Shown here piece by piece: positions 53,274 through 61,435 of a stretch of DNA of 64,000 nt. The position numbers and the translations under genes are program-made. Position 1 is the stretch's first letter. Every line of letters begins with the position of its first letter. Below the pieces are notes generated by a model. That model saw only the letters and a program-made list of their open reading frames with translations, was not told the DNA's origin and searched no databases. The stretch comes from Methanomicrobium antiquum (GTDB lineage: Archaea > Halobacteriota > Methanomicrobia > Methanomicrobiales > Methanomicrobiaceae), in assembly GCF_029633915.1 (NCBI RefSeq), contig NZ_CP091092.1, positions 2,294,001-2,358,000 on the forward strand. The letters run 5' to 3'.

Positions 53274-53672
53274 ATGATTAAACTTTCAGTCAGTAAGATA
53301 ACAGAGATACAGGAAATTATTATTTTAAATAGCTCTAATCTTGAAGATAGAGGTACAGAAGGATTAATCAGGGATATTGGAACATTAGAGTATCTCGTTA
53401 ATAATGCAAATTACATAGAAGACTCATTTGAAAAAGCAGCTTTTATACTTCACGGGATTGCTTCTTACCACCCCTTTATTCAGGGAAATAAAAGAACCGC
53501 ATTGATTACAGCCGAAATGATACTTCATTTGAGCTTAGAACCTGCTTTTATTGAGTGTGAGGATGAGGAAATAAATAATTTTGTAAGAAATATTGCTGAT
53601 GCCGGTTGCCATGTATCTCCTGATGATGTTTTTGAATGGCTCCGGAAAAACAGTAAAAAAATAATAATGTAA
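53274..53672 (+). CDS. Doc-like (Fic fold) protein with variant motif
   Basis: 132 residues. The Fic/Doc core motif is HPFIQGNKRTAL at about 66-77, preceded by AAFILHGIASY. The acidic residue that normally binds Mg2+ (D or E after HPFx) is Gln70 here, so catalysis may be lost or changed. Size fits Doc kinases of phd-doc toxin-antitoxin pairs, but no Phd-like antitoxin lies upstream; the only close partner is the convergent 60-aa gene at 53675. TATA-like gttatatattatcat upstream and a near-leaderless start. Confidence 0.8.
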   Translation: MIKLSVSKITEIQEIIILNSSNLEDRGTEGLIRDIGTLEYLVNNANYIEDSFEKAAFILHGIASYHPFIQGNKRTALITAEMILHLSLEPAFIECEDEEINNFVRNIADAGCHVSPDDVFEWLRKNSKKIIM

Positions 53673-53674
53673 TT

Positions 53675-53857
53675 CTATTCTGAAAGCAGGTCTAGAGCTT
53701 TTTTATGTCTTTTTATTGAAAGTTCCAAAGCTTTTTTTTCAACACTGTTAAGACCATTTTTCTGAATGTTTTCCTGTGCCGAAAATGGGGATAATCCTTC
53801 TTTGTAAGTCACAAAACTCTCATTTACAGAGTTTAAGTTCTTAATATTTTTAGACAT
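53675..53857 (-). CDS. Small protein, possible Doc partner, 60 aa
   Basis: MSKNIKNLNSVNESFVTYKE and on to a helical, basic end (VEKKALELSIKRHKKALDLLSE). A strong AGGAGGG site 5 nt before the ATG supports translation. It ends 2 nt from the Doc stop in convergent orientation. Could be an antitoxin on an opposing transcript, but there is no recognisable DNA-binding domain. Confidence 0.6.
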   Translation of the reverse strand: MSKNIKNLNSVNESFVTYKEGLSPFSAQENIQKNGLNSVEKKALELSIKRHKKALDLLSE

Positions 53858-53947
53858 TTTATCCCTCCTGACAGATTTTTTCGTTTTTTTATTTTATATG
53901 TGCATTCTTTGGATATTAATGTCTGGGTGCATGTATTTTTTTGATAT

Positions 53948-54013
53948 TTACATCAAAGTTACTTCGTAACTTACATGAAAAGTTGAATAATATATTTTTC
54001 ATGGACGTTTTTA
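53948..54013 (-). repeat. Dispersed palindromic element, copy 12
   Basis: Minus orientation: ACATCAAAGTTACTTCGTAA, CTTACATGAAAAGTTGAATA, ATATATTTTTCATGGACGTT. Nearly the same as copy 11, including the GAATAATAT variant, so these two share a recent origin. Confidence 0.85.
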
Positions 54014-54145
54014 ATTAAAGTTAGTCCAAAACTCCCATTAACAATTTCTTCTTAGTGGATAACAAGTAAAATTTTTCTAAATTTCGAAAAATTCACAAAC
54101 CCATCATAAAAATGATTAACCATAAGTCACCACTAATAAAATACA

Positions 54146-54904
54146 ATGATTCGGGTTGGTCTGCTTGGCTGCGGAAATGTTGCTGAAGTCATCGCCTCTG
54201 AGGGCACAGGGATTAACATTACAGCGTTATATGACTTTGAGCATTCACATGCAGAGCATCTAAAAGAGCTTACCGGTGCTCCTGCGTTTAAAAAATTTGA
54301 GGATTTTCTGTCTCAGGATCTGGATATCGTAGTAGAAGCGGCTTCTGTTGGAGCGGTCTATGAACATGCCGAAGATGTGCTTATGTCAGGAAAAGACATT
54401 GTCATATTATCAGTTGGTGCCCTTGCAGACACTGATTTTAAAAACCGCCTGATAAAAATTGCAGAGGAGAAGAACAGAAAAATAAGGATTCCAAGCGGCG
54501 CTGTAATGGGCCTTGACAACTTAAAAATCGGTCAGATATCTCCTATGTCAAAGGTTCTTTTAAGAACTACCAAAAGTCCGCGTTCGCTTAGGATAGAAAC
54601 CAATGAAAAAACGCTTGTCTTCTCAGGAAGAGCAGATGAGTGCATAAAGCAGTACCCGAAAAATATCAATGTCGCAGTAGCACTTGAACTTGCAACCGGA
54701 CATGATGTTGAAGTTGAGCTGTGGGCAGACCCCGATATAAAAAGAAATATGCATGAGATATTTGCAGAGGGCGATTTTGGAGATTTCTACTTGAAAATCA
54801 AAAATAATCCCTGCCCGCAAAATCCCGCTACAAGTTATCTTGCCGCCCTTTCAATAATTACACTTCTTAAAAATCTGGAAAAGCCGATGATAATTGGAAC
54901 GTGA
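54146..54904 (+). CDS. nadX: L-aspartate dehydrogenase
   Basis: 252 residues. Rossmann start VGLLGCGNVAEVIA, then VEAASVGAVYEHAEDVL, PSGAVMGLDNLK and the catalytic-region VALELATGHDVEVELWADP, with PATSYLAALSIITLL near the end. Oxidises L-aspartate with NAD(P)+ to iminoaspartate, the first step of NAD synthesis in archaea that lack NadB. First gene of nadX-nadA-nadC, 31 nt before nadA. Confidence 0.93.
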   Translation: MIRVGLLGCGNVAEVIASEGTGINITALYDFEHSHAEHLKELTGAPAFKKFEDFLSQDLDIVVEAASVGAVYEHAEDVLMSGKDIVILSVGALADTDFKNRLIKIAEEKNRKIRIPSGAVMGLDNLKIGQISPMSKVLLRTTKSPRSLRIETNEKTLVFSGRADECIKQYPKNINVAVALELATGHDVEVELWADPDIKRNMHEIFAEGDFGDFYLKIKNNPCPQNPATSYLAALSIITLLKNLEKPMIIGT

Positions 54905-54935
54905 AAAAATAAAATAAAACAAAAAATTCAGACCT

Positions 54936-55832
54936 ATGACCATTGCAGATGAAATTAAAAGACTCAAAAAGGAAAAAAACGCTATAATCCTTGCGCATAA
55001 TTATCAGTCACCGGAGATTCAGGATTTATCTGATTTCACAGGCGACAGCCTTGAGCTTGCAATAGTTGCAAAGAATGCAAAAGAGGATATTATTGTTCTC
55101 TGCGGCGTTATGTTCATGGCGGAGACTGCAAAAATATTAAACCCTTCCAAAAAAGTTTTAATTCCTGCAGAAGATGCCGGATGCCCTCTTGCAGATTACT
55201 TAACCGCCGAAAAAGTCCGTGCAGCAAAGGAAAAATATCCGAAAGCCAAAGTTGTTTTGTATGTCAATTCCACTGCTGACTCAAAATCAGAGGCTGATAT
55301 TGTCTGCACATCCGCAAACGCTGTTTCTGTCTGCGAATCGCTTGACTCCGACACAATACTGTTTGGTCCTGACTCAAATCTTGCTTCATGGGTGGCAGAA
55401 AAACTTCCCTATAAAAAAATAATCCCTCTTCCTGCAGACGGCCACTGCCCGTTACACGCCGAATTTAAGCCTTCCGATGCAAAAGAGGCAAAAGAGAGAG
55501 GATACACAGTTGTATGCCATCCGGAATGCCCAAAGGCTGTTCGTGATGAATGTGATGTTGTTGCATCAACAGGCCAGATGATAAAGGAGGCTGTAAAATC
55601 AGACAAATGGGCGGTTATGACTGAGAAGGACATGGTCCACAGACTTAAAAAAGAGTTTCCTGATAAGGAATTTTTAGGGTTTGAGACTGCAGTTTGCCGT
55701 GATATGAAGCTTATAACGCCTGATATGCTCAAAAAAACCCTTGAGGACGAGATGCCCGAAATTATCCTCTCAGATGAGATAATAAAAAGTGCAGGCTCTG
55801 CAATAGAGCGGATGATTAAGATAAAAAAGTAA
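54936..55832 (+). CDS. nadA: Quinolinate synthase
   Basis: 298 residues. Condenses iminoaspartate with dihydroxyacetone phosphate to quinolinate. Markers: AIILAHNYQSPEIQDLSDFTGDS, VLCGVMFMAETAKIL with the first cluster Cys, VVLYVNSTADSKSEADIVCTSANAV with the second, HPECP and FETAVCRDMK with the last. Ligands of the [4Fe-4S] cluster are present. Normal length for archaeal NadA. Confidence 0.95.
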   Translation: MTIADEIKRLKKEKNAIILAHNYQSPEIQDLSDFTGDSLELAIVAKNAKEDIIVLCGVMFMAETAKILNPSKKVLIPAEDAGCPLADYLTAEKVRAAKEKYPKAKVVLYVNSTADSKSEADIVCTSANAVSVCESLDSDTILFGPDSNLASWVAEKLPYKKIIPLPADGHCPLHAEFKPSDAKEAKERGYTVVCHPECPKAVRDECDVVASTGQMIKEAVKSDKWAVMTEKDMVHRLKKEFPDKEFLGFETAVCRDMKLITPDMLKKTLEDEMPEIILSDEIIKSAGSAIERMIKIKK

Positions 55833-55935
55833 AAAGATATAATCAACAGTAAAATCTTAAAAAAAACACAAAAAAAATTAAAAATCAAAAATAAAAAAAT
55901 AAAGCTTTCAAAAAAGAAATTCCGGGGAATAAAAA

Positions 55936-56787
55936 ATGGTTCTGCAAAAACTTCTCTTCTACCTAGAAGAAGACATCGCCGGCGGAGACATCACATCTGA
56001 TGCTATAATACCGGATGTATCAACAAACGCACGGATAATTGCAAAAGAAGACGGAGTAATTGCAGGACTTTTTGAGGCAGTATCTCTTTTTAACTATTAC
56101 GGGGTTGAAACCGAGCTTAAAAAACATGATTCTGAAAAAGTCCGCTCAGGAGATGTTTTGATAGAAATTTCAGGCTCTGCCGGAAAAATCCTTCTTCTTG
56201 AAAGGACTGTTTTGAATATAATCGGCAGAATGAGCGGAGTTTCGACCAGAACAAATCAGCTATCATCAGTAATAAAAGAGATAAATCCTTTGGCAAACGT
56301 TAGCGGAACAAGAAAAACATCACCCGGATTTCGCGAATTTGATAAAAAAGCAATTATTCTTGGCGGGGGAGACCCTCACCGTTACAACTTATCAGACGGA
56401 TTTCTAATAAAGGACAACCACTTAGCCTTATGCTCAATAAAAGAGGCTGTGAAACTGGCAAAGGACTACACTGCCTATAAAAAAGTGGAAATAGAGGTTG
56501 AATCAGTCTTTGATGCTGTAAAAGCCGCAGAAGCAGGTGCAGACATAATTCTTCTTGACAACATGACACCTGAGAGAATAAAAGAGGTTATTTTGGCTTT
56601 GGAAGAGAAGGGACTTCGGAAAAGTGTAATTTTAGAGGCATCGGGAGGGATTTTGGGAGATTTGGTTTTAGAATATGCAAAGACAGGTGTAGACAGAATA
56701 AGCCTTGGCGAACTGACACATTCTGTTAAAAACCTTGATGTCTCATTAGAGATTATGCCGGCGCTGAAAACTCTCAAAATCTCTTAA
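55936..56787 (+). CDS. nadC: Nicotinate-nucleotide pyrophosphorylase (carboxylating)
   Basis: 283 residues. DIAGGDITSDAI near the start, RTVLNIIGRMSGVSTRT, SGTRKTSPGFREFDKKAIILGGGDPHRYNLSDGFLIKDNH and IILLDNMTPE, EASGGI near the end: the quinolinate phosphoribosyltransferase set. Converts quinolinate and PRPP to nicotinate mononucleotide. 103 nt of A-rich sequence separates it from nadA. Its stop overlaps the convergent Roadblock gene by 4 nt. Confidence 0.95.
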   Translation: MVLQKLLFYLEEDIAGGDITSDAIIPDVSTNARIIAKEDGVIAGLFEAVSLFNYYGVETELKKHDSEKVRSGDVLIEISGSAGKILLLERTVLNIIGRMSGVSTRTNQLSSVIKEINPLANVSGTRKTSPGFREFDKKAIILGGGDPHRYNLSDGFLIKDNHLALCSIKEAVKLAKDYTAYKKVEIEVESVFDAVKAAEAGADIILLDNMTPERIKEVILALEEKGLRKSVILEASGGILGDLVLEYAKTGVDRISLGELTHSVKNLDVSLEIMPALKTLKIS

Positions 56788-57491
56788 ATATCCCCTGCAT
56801 CATACTGTATTGCCTGAAGGGAAAGTCTGATTAAGCCAAGGTTTGCGGTATTTTCGGCGAGAACACATATGAAAAGCTCATTTGCCGGTGCAACTATTAG
56901 TTTTCCCTCGTCTGTCTCCAAAAGAAGCTGGTTTAATCTTCCCAGCATCAGATCAGATGTCATCTTAGAGCCTGCACGGACAAGATCTTCAGTTACGGCG
57001 GCGACATGCTCAAAGTCGGCGTCTCCGACAGACTGAAGAGCAAAACCCTCAAAAATAACAGAGACTGCTCTTACTCCCGGCTGGCGCATAACAGAATTTA
57101 AAGTGCTTTCTTTGAGAATGTCCTTTTGTTTTTTTACAGAATCAATACTTTCTTCATCGTTTTCTTCGACCGATTCTGAATCTGTTATTCCAAGCTCATC
57201 AAAAGTTTCAGCCTTAGCAGAGATTATCTCATCGGAAGTGTATTTGTAAACAGTTATATCCAAAACACCTGATTCTAAAAGTGCCTCATATGCAGGTCTT
57301 TTGGAAAAGTTTTCCTCTCCTGAGAAAAAACCTGCACTAACAGGACGTCCGGTCTCAAATAAAACGAAACCTGCTCCTGTATCTGTCTCTATATTTATAT
57401 ATCCGGTAAAGTCCGGCATTAACTCTGAAAGTCCGGTAAGAGAAATCTGCATCTTTGCAATCCTCTCGCCGGCGAAAAGACTTTTCTTCAT
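56784..57491 (-). CDS. DUF2226-like plus Roadblock/LC7-like protein
   Basis: 235 residues. N-terminal half (about 15-110: TGLSELMPDFTGYINIETDTGAGFVLFETGRPVSAGFF) resembles the DUF2226/PATAN-like domains of archaeal Roadblock partners; an acidic linker follows; C-terminal 100 residues (LNSVMRQPGVRAVSVIFEGFALQSVGDADFEHVAAVTEDLV, LIVAPANELFICVLAENTANLGLIRLSL) look like a Roadblock/LC7 domain. Overlaps the free Roadblock gene by 4 nt. Probably partners in a small-GTPase or MinD-linked polarity or regulation system (inference). Confidence 0.7.
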   Translation of the reverse strand: MKKSLFAGERIAKMQISLTGLSELMPDFTGYINIETDTGAGFVLFETGRPVSAGFFSGEENFSKRPAYEALLESGVLDITVYKYTSDEIISAKAETFDELGITDSESVEENDEESIDSVKKQKDILKESTLNSVMRQPGVRAVSVIFEGFALQSVGDADFEHVAAVTEDLVRAGSKMTSDLMLGRLNQLLLETDEGKLIVAPANELFICVLAENTANLGLIRLSLQAIQYDAGDI

Positions 57492-57835
57492 AGTGCCGCA
57501 GTGATTCTGTCCCTGTTTTTCTTCAGTTCATATCTTAAAAGACCGACATTAACTCCCCTTTCAGCAACAATTGCTATTAATTCATCCTCTGATAACGGAG
57601 ATATAAGGATTGGCCCTTCTTCAAGCTCAACAATAATCTGATTCATCATCTCCTTTCCAAGTTCGCGGCTCATTGCCTCTGAAGTTCCAAGTCCGGTTGA
57701 AGCCATTGCGCCAAGTGCTTCTACATCAACGTCACCTGAGACTGCACTTTCAATTACAAAGCCGTCTCTTCCTGCAACAACTGCGGCAGTGACACCGTTG
57801 ATCTGCAAAAATTCATTTAAAACCTGTTTTAACAT
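57488..57835 (-). CDS. Roadblock/LC7 domain protein
   Basis: 115 residues, one Roadblock/LC7 domain: VNEFLQINGVTAAVVAGRDGFVIESAVSGDVDVEALGAMASTGLGTSEAMSRELG, LISPLSEDELIAIVAERGVNVGLLRYELKK. Such proteins dimerise and bind GTPases (MglB-like). No GTPase gene is seen in the window. Upstream gene of the pair. A repeat copy lies in its promoter region. Confidence 0.85.
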   Translation of the reverse strand: MLKQVLNEFLQINGVTAAVVAGRDGFVIESAVSGDVDVEALGAMASTGLGTSEAMSRELGKEMMNQIIVELEEGPILISPLSEDELIAIVAERGVNVGLLRYELKKNRDRITAAL

Positions 57836-57876
57836 ATTTCCTCACCCAAAATATCCCTTTTTTTCTCATTTCTCTT

Positions 57877-57946
57877 TAAAAACGTCCATGAAATTATATT
57901 TCATGCACGATTTCATGTAAGTTACGAAGTAACTTTCATGTAAAAC
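57877..57946 (+). repeat. Dispersed palindromic element, copy 13 (close to consensus)
   Basis: AAAAACGTCCATGAAATTAT, ATTTCATGCACGATTTCATG, TAAGTTACGAAGTAACTTTC, ATGTAAAA in succession; both hairpins perfect. About 40 nt upstream of the Roadblock ATG and in the gap after the hydrogenase operon. Confidence 0.92.
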
Positions 57947-58043
57947 CCGCATGATGAGCTTTTTTCATCACACAAAAAGTGATGATAAGTCTATCAGGGA
58001 TTTTGACTTTCATAGCAAACCCTTAAATTGTTTTTTCCTTAAA

Positions 58044-59423
58044 TTACATCTTTTTATACCCATTGCGGCAGATGTCAATAGAAATCGGCATCTTTCCAAT
58101 TGCATGTGTTGCACAGGAGATACATGGGTCATATGCCCTTATTACCATCTCAATTTTGTTTGCCGCACTTTCACTTAAAACTCCGTTTTGAATTACTTTT
58201 CCTGCGACGTCTTCTACACCCCTGTCCATCGCATAATTGTTCTGACAGGTTGCGACAATAAGATTGCATTTTGTAATAAATCCTTTATCATCGACAGAGT
58301 AGTCATGAATAAGAGTTCCTCTTGGAGCTTCTATTATACCAACGCCTCTTGTATTCAAAATATCGTCTGTTTTGCACCTTATATCTTTTCCGCAGATAGA
58401 ACTGTCTGATAAAAGCGACACTGCTTTCTCACAGCATGCAAGCAGTTCAATATATCTTGCAATATTGTATGCAAGAGTAGTCTGGGTAAAATCTCCGAAT
58501 GCCTCTTTGTATTCAGATAATGCTGCGTTGGCAAGCGGTGTTCCCATCTCACTGGCAATATTTAGGCGTGCAAGCGGGCCGACACGGTAATAATCGCCTG
58601 ACTTTAGCCTTGCAAATTTAAGATATGACCAGTCTTCAGAGTATTCTTCAATGAAATTAAGATATTCCACTCCTGAAAATCTTCCGGTTTCAGATTTGTC
58701 CTTTCCGAGGATGACTGCAGGGCCGTCATATATAGAAAATTTCGAGTTTTCCGATAGTCCCATAAATGCTGTTTCTACAGCACCGAAACTTTTGTCAGCG
58801 GAGTCCAAAACCGTCTTTGCAGTATTCCACCCTTCCTGTGAAATTGCAAGAGCTTTTTTTGCCATCTCTAAAAGTTCAGCTCTTTTTTGCTCTGAAAGTG
58901 CGGCTGAAATTCCGCCCGGGATACAGGTTGTCGGATGAATAGGTTTTCCGCCGACTGCCTCTGTAAGCCTCTGTCCGAATTTTCTCACCTCTATTGCCGC
59001 TTTTGCAAGCTTTGGTTCTGATTTTACAAGACCTACAAGGTTTCTGTCACCTGCAGGTGCGTCATGGCCGATTAAAAAATCAGGTGCCGCAAGCATAAAG
59101 AAGTGAAGTGAGTGCGAGTGGATAAACTGACCGGCCATTAAGAGTTCACGAAGCTTTTTTGCAGTACCCGGGAGTTCTGCTCCAAAAATCTGGTCAATTG
59201 CCTTTGCTGATGCAACATGGTGTGATGTCGGGCATATACCGCAGATTCTTGGTGTAATTCTTGGAGCCTCTTCTATGGCAGAGCCTATTAAGAATTTTTC
59301 AAATCCTCTTAACTCAACAACCTGAAAATGTGCGGAGCTTACGTTGTTATTGTCATCAATGTTGATTTTGATATTTGCGTGACCCTCGATTCTTGTAACG
59401 GGGTTTATTGATATCTCTTTCAT
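58044..59423 (-). CDS. [NiFe] hydrogenase large subunit, Mvh-like (group 3)
   Basis: 459 residues. Ni ligands in RICGICP (Cys61, Cys64) and DPCISCATH (Cys434, Cys437), followed by a 19-residue C-terminal peptide to be removed after His440 by a maturation protease such as the one at the window's right edge. INPVTRIEGHANIKI at the start is typical of F420-non-reducing MvhA types. Overlaps the small-subunit gene by 4 nt. Splits H2 and passes electrons to the small subunit. Last gene of the operon. Confidence 0.92.
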   Translation of the reverse strand: MKEISINPVTRIEGHANIKINIDDNNNVSSAHFQVVELRGFEKFLIGSAIEEAPRITPRICGICPTSHHVASAKAIDQIFGAELPGTAKKLRELLMAGQFIHSHSLHFFMLAAPDFLIGHDAPAGDRNLVGLVKSEPKLAKAAIEVRKFGQRLTEAVGGKPIHPTTCIPGGISAALSEQKRAELLEMAKKALAISQEGWNTAKTVLDSADKSFGAVETAFMGLSENSKFSIYDGPAVILGKDKSETGRFSGVEYLNFIEEYSEDWSYLKFARLKSGDYYRVGPLARLNIASEMGTPLANAALSEYKEAFGDFTQTTLAYNIARYIELLACCEKAVSLLSDSSICGKDIRCKTDDILNTRGVGIIEAPRGTLIHDYSVDDKGFITKCNLIVATCQNNYAMDRGVEDVAGKVIQNGVLSESAANKIEMVIRAYDPCISCATHAIGKMPISIDICRNGYKKM

Positions 59424-60337
59424 TTGCTTCTCTCCTTTACAAGATCGCGTATCTTTGAATTTTCCTTATCCTCCATAATTAAGCTTCCAATCGTAAAAGG
59501 ATACATTGTGTGGGATACATCGTATAATTCTGCTTCAATTTTCTTCTCAGGAATGTCTGTTAAATCAGAGATTCTTCTAACCATCATATTGTATAAGTCA
59601 CGGCACGGCTCTCTTAGAATATCAAGCGAAGGTCCACTGCATCCGTGGCAGGGGATATTGTTCTTCGGGCAGGAAGCACCACATCTTCCAAATGTAACAG
59701 GCCCCAAACAGAGGTACCCCTGCCCTAAAAGGCAGTGTTCCCGGTCAGGCTCTCCTTCATGGCGCCTTTTAAGGCTCCAGTTTTCAACAACACCCATCTT
59801 TCTGTCGCACTCCGAACAGACCGATTTTTTAGAGAGCTCTGTTTTGTCTCCTTTTAATAAATCAGGAATAATCTGGCGTAAAAACTGCTCTTTAGGCGGA
59901 CAGCCTGTAATGTAGTAGTCTATCTTTGCTATATCGCCGACTGCAAAGGCTCTGTATAAAAAAGGCGGAACATTTTTTGGTATAACGCCGTCCTCAGAGA
60001 CTGTTTCAACGCCGCGGTAGACGGTGTTTAAAATGTCTTCGTTGCTTGAGAGCATTGAAAGGCCTGAAATTCCCCCGTAGCAGGCGCAGGTTCCAAGTGC
60101 GACAAGTATCTTTGATCTGCTTCTTATTTTTTCAAGCCTTTCCTTATTCTCCTCGTTTCTAACGCATCCGGTGACAAAAGAAACGTCAACTCCTTCAGGC
60201 GGTTCTTTTACATCCATTATCACAGGTGAATAGACAATTTCTGCTTTTTCCAGTACATCAAGTATCATCTCATGCAGATCAAGGACTGCTATTGTGCATC
60301 CCGAACATCCTGCAAGCTCTTCTATTGCAATTTTCAT
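59420..60337 (-). CDS. [NiFe] hydrogenase small subunit, Mvh-like
   Basis: 305 residues from ATG 60337 (GAGGTG 9 nt upstream). Fe-S cluster ligands: ELAGCSGCTIAVLD for the proximal cluster, ALGTCACYGGI, ITGCPPKEQF; a C-terminal Cys set CSECDRKMG, CLLGQGYLCLGPVTFGRCGASCPKNNIPCHGCSGP for further clusters. Transfers electrons from the NiFe site. Sits between the V4R gene and the large subunit. Confidence 0.92.
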   Translation of the reverse strand: MKIAIEELAGCSGCTIAVLDLHEMILDVLEKAEIVYSPVIMDVKEPPEGVDVSFVTGCVRNEENKERLEKIRSRSKILVALGTCACYGGISGLSMLSSNEDILNTVYRGVETVSEDGVIPKNVPPFLYRAFAVGDIAKIDYYITGCPPKEQFLRQIIPDLLKGDKTELSKKSVCSECDRKMGVVENWSLKRRHEGEPDREHCLLGQGYLCLGPVTFGRCGASCPKNNIPCHGCSGPSLDILREPCRDLYNMMVRRISDLTDIPEKKIEAELYDVSHTMYPFTIGSLIMEDKENSKIRDLVKERSK

Positions 60338-60350
60338 GATTCCTGACACC

Positions 60351-60914
60351 TCATTTGAAAACAAGCTTTTTTAGGCATGCATTAGGCCCGGTATGCATTA
60401 TTTCAAGCTTCACACGTGAACCTGTTATCTCTTCTATTGCGCCTACGACATATCCGCACAGGGTCTGGCAAAGAGGGCCTTCCTGTTCCTGGCCGTTTCT
60501 TCTTAAAGTCTGTCTTACGATACAGTCGTGAAATACAAGATATATGAACTTCTCGCCGTTCTCCTCAATAATAAAAGAACTGCTGTCTTCAGGCTTCCAT
60601 ACTTCAAAAGAGTACTGACCCTGCAGGAGATCTGATAATTCATGGAGGGCGTCTTCGATATCGTCTCTTTTCTGGAAGTATTTTGCAACCTCATGTCCAA
60701 ATTTTTTTCCTGCCCTGAATGTAACAGCGTTTGCACCACGTCCTGCAATCTCCTCTAATGATCGGATTACAAGGCCGTTTAACTTCATAACACCATGAAG
60801 TGTTGCCTCGATTTCTTTTGCAGGAGGTGTGCATGAAAGAGGGATTTCTTCTGATTTGTAGGTAATATCAGTCTCAAATCTGTCGTGTAGTTCATCAACA
60901 TAGCTTGCAGTCAA
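60351..60914 (-). CDS. V4R-domain protein in hydrogenase operon
   Basis: 187 residues. V4R-like fold: residues about 45-185, with GANAVTFRAGKKFGHEVAKYF and the C-terminal PLCQTLCGYVVGAIEEITGSRVKLEIMHTGPNACLKKLVF that carries the conserved Cys residues. V4R domains bind small hydrophobic ligands or metals. It starts 1 nt after the ferredoxin stop and ends 13 nt before the small subunit. Its place in the operon suggests an assembly or regulatory role for the hydrogenase; no such role is established that I know of. Confidence 0.75.
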   Translation of the reverse strand: MTASYVDELHDRFETDITYKSEEIPLSCTPPAKEIEATLHGVMKLNGLVIRSLEEIAGRGANAVTFRAGKKFGHEVAKYFQKRDDIEDALHELSDLLQGQYSFEVWKPEDSSSFIIEENGEKFIYLVFHDCIVRQTLRRNGQEQEGPLCQTLCGYVVGAIEEITGSRVKLEIMHTGPNACLKKLVFK

Positions 60915-60915
60915 T

Positions 60916-61161
60916 TCAGATCACCTTCTTTAGCATCTCGCAGACTCTGATGTCGATGTAATGCCGTTTTGCGGCGTAAATTCCTTTATGCTCAAGTGCC
61001 TGTGCCGGACAGATTTCATGGCATGAAAGGCATCCCATGCAGTCGTTTGGCCTTACAGGCGTGCTTATTCCGTCTTTTAATTCATATACCTTCATAGGAC
61101 AGTCCTTTACACAAAGACCACATCCAACACAGGATTCAGTGTCAACTTTTATTTCTATCAT
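60916..61161 (-). CDS. 2[4Fe-4S] ferredoxin
   Basis: 81 residues. Two cluster motifs: CVGCGLCVKDCP (about 11-22) and CMGCLSCHEICP (about 41-52). Then a short C-terminal extension (HKGIYAAKRHYIDIRVCEML). First gene of the hydrogenase operon and probable electron acceptor of the small subunit. In classic mvh operons this place is taken by MvhD and the polyferredoxin MvhB, which are absent here. Confidence 0.92.
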   Translation of the reverse strand: MIEIKVDTESCVGCGLCVKDCPMKVYELKDGISTPVRPNDCMGCLSCHEICPAQALEHKGIYAAKRHYIDIRVCEMLKKVI

Positions 61162-61178
61162 TTGAAACCACCAAAAAC

Positions 61179-61229
61179 AAAAACAGTCACATTAAACTGA
61201 CAAAACATCTGTTTTATGTGACTGTTTTT
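61179..61229 (-). terminator. 14-bp stem terminator before hydrogenase operon
   Basis: AAAAACAGTCACAT (61179-61192) pairs perfectly with ATGTGACTGTTTTT (61216-61229), loop 23 nt that itself holds AAAAC-ATCT-GTTTT. On the minus strand the stem is followed by TTTTTGTTTTTGG. It should end transcription of the MinD operon before the ferredoxin gene. Confidence 0.7.
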
Positions 61230-61240
61230 TTTAATACAGA

Positions 61241-61435
61241 TTAATTCATACCGCCTATTCCGCGAACAGCCTCTGCAAGAATTTCAATTTCATTGTCTGA
61301 AAACTCCATTCTGGACTTTAAGTCGTTCATATCTGTCAGAAGCTGTTTAATCCGGATATACATTACCAGAATTAAAAAAATAAGGAAAACATTTAAGATT
61401 CCAAGTCCGGCAATAATCAAAGTCTCAGTTTGCAT
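61241..61435 (-). CDS. Small membrane protein, 64 aa
   Basis: One N-terminal helix (about 6-28, LIIAGLGILNVFLIFLILVMYI), then a short coiled-coil-like helix (QLLTDMNDLKSRMEFSDNEIEILAEAV). Overlaps the MinD gene by 11 nt, so it is coupled to it. Family unknown; could anchor MinD or Roadblock partners at the membrane. Confidence 0.7.
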   Translation of the reverse strand: MQTETLIIAGLGILNVFLIFLILVMYIRIKQLLTDMNDLKSRMEFSDNEIEILAEAVRGIGGMN

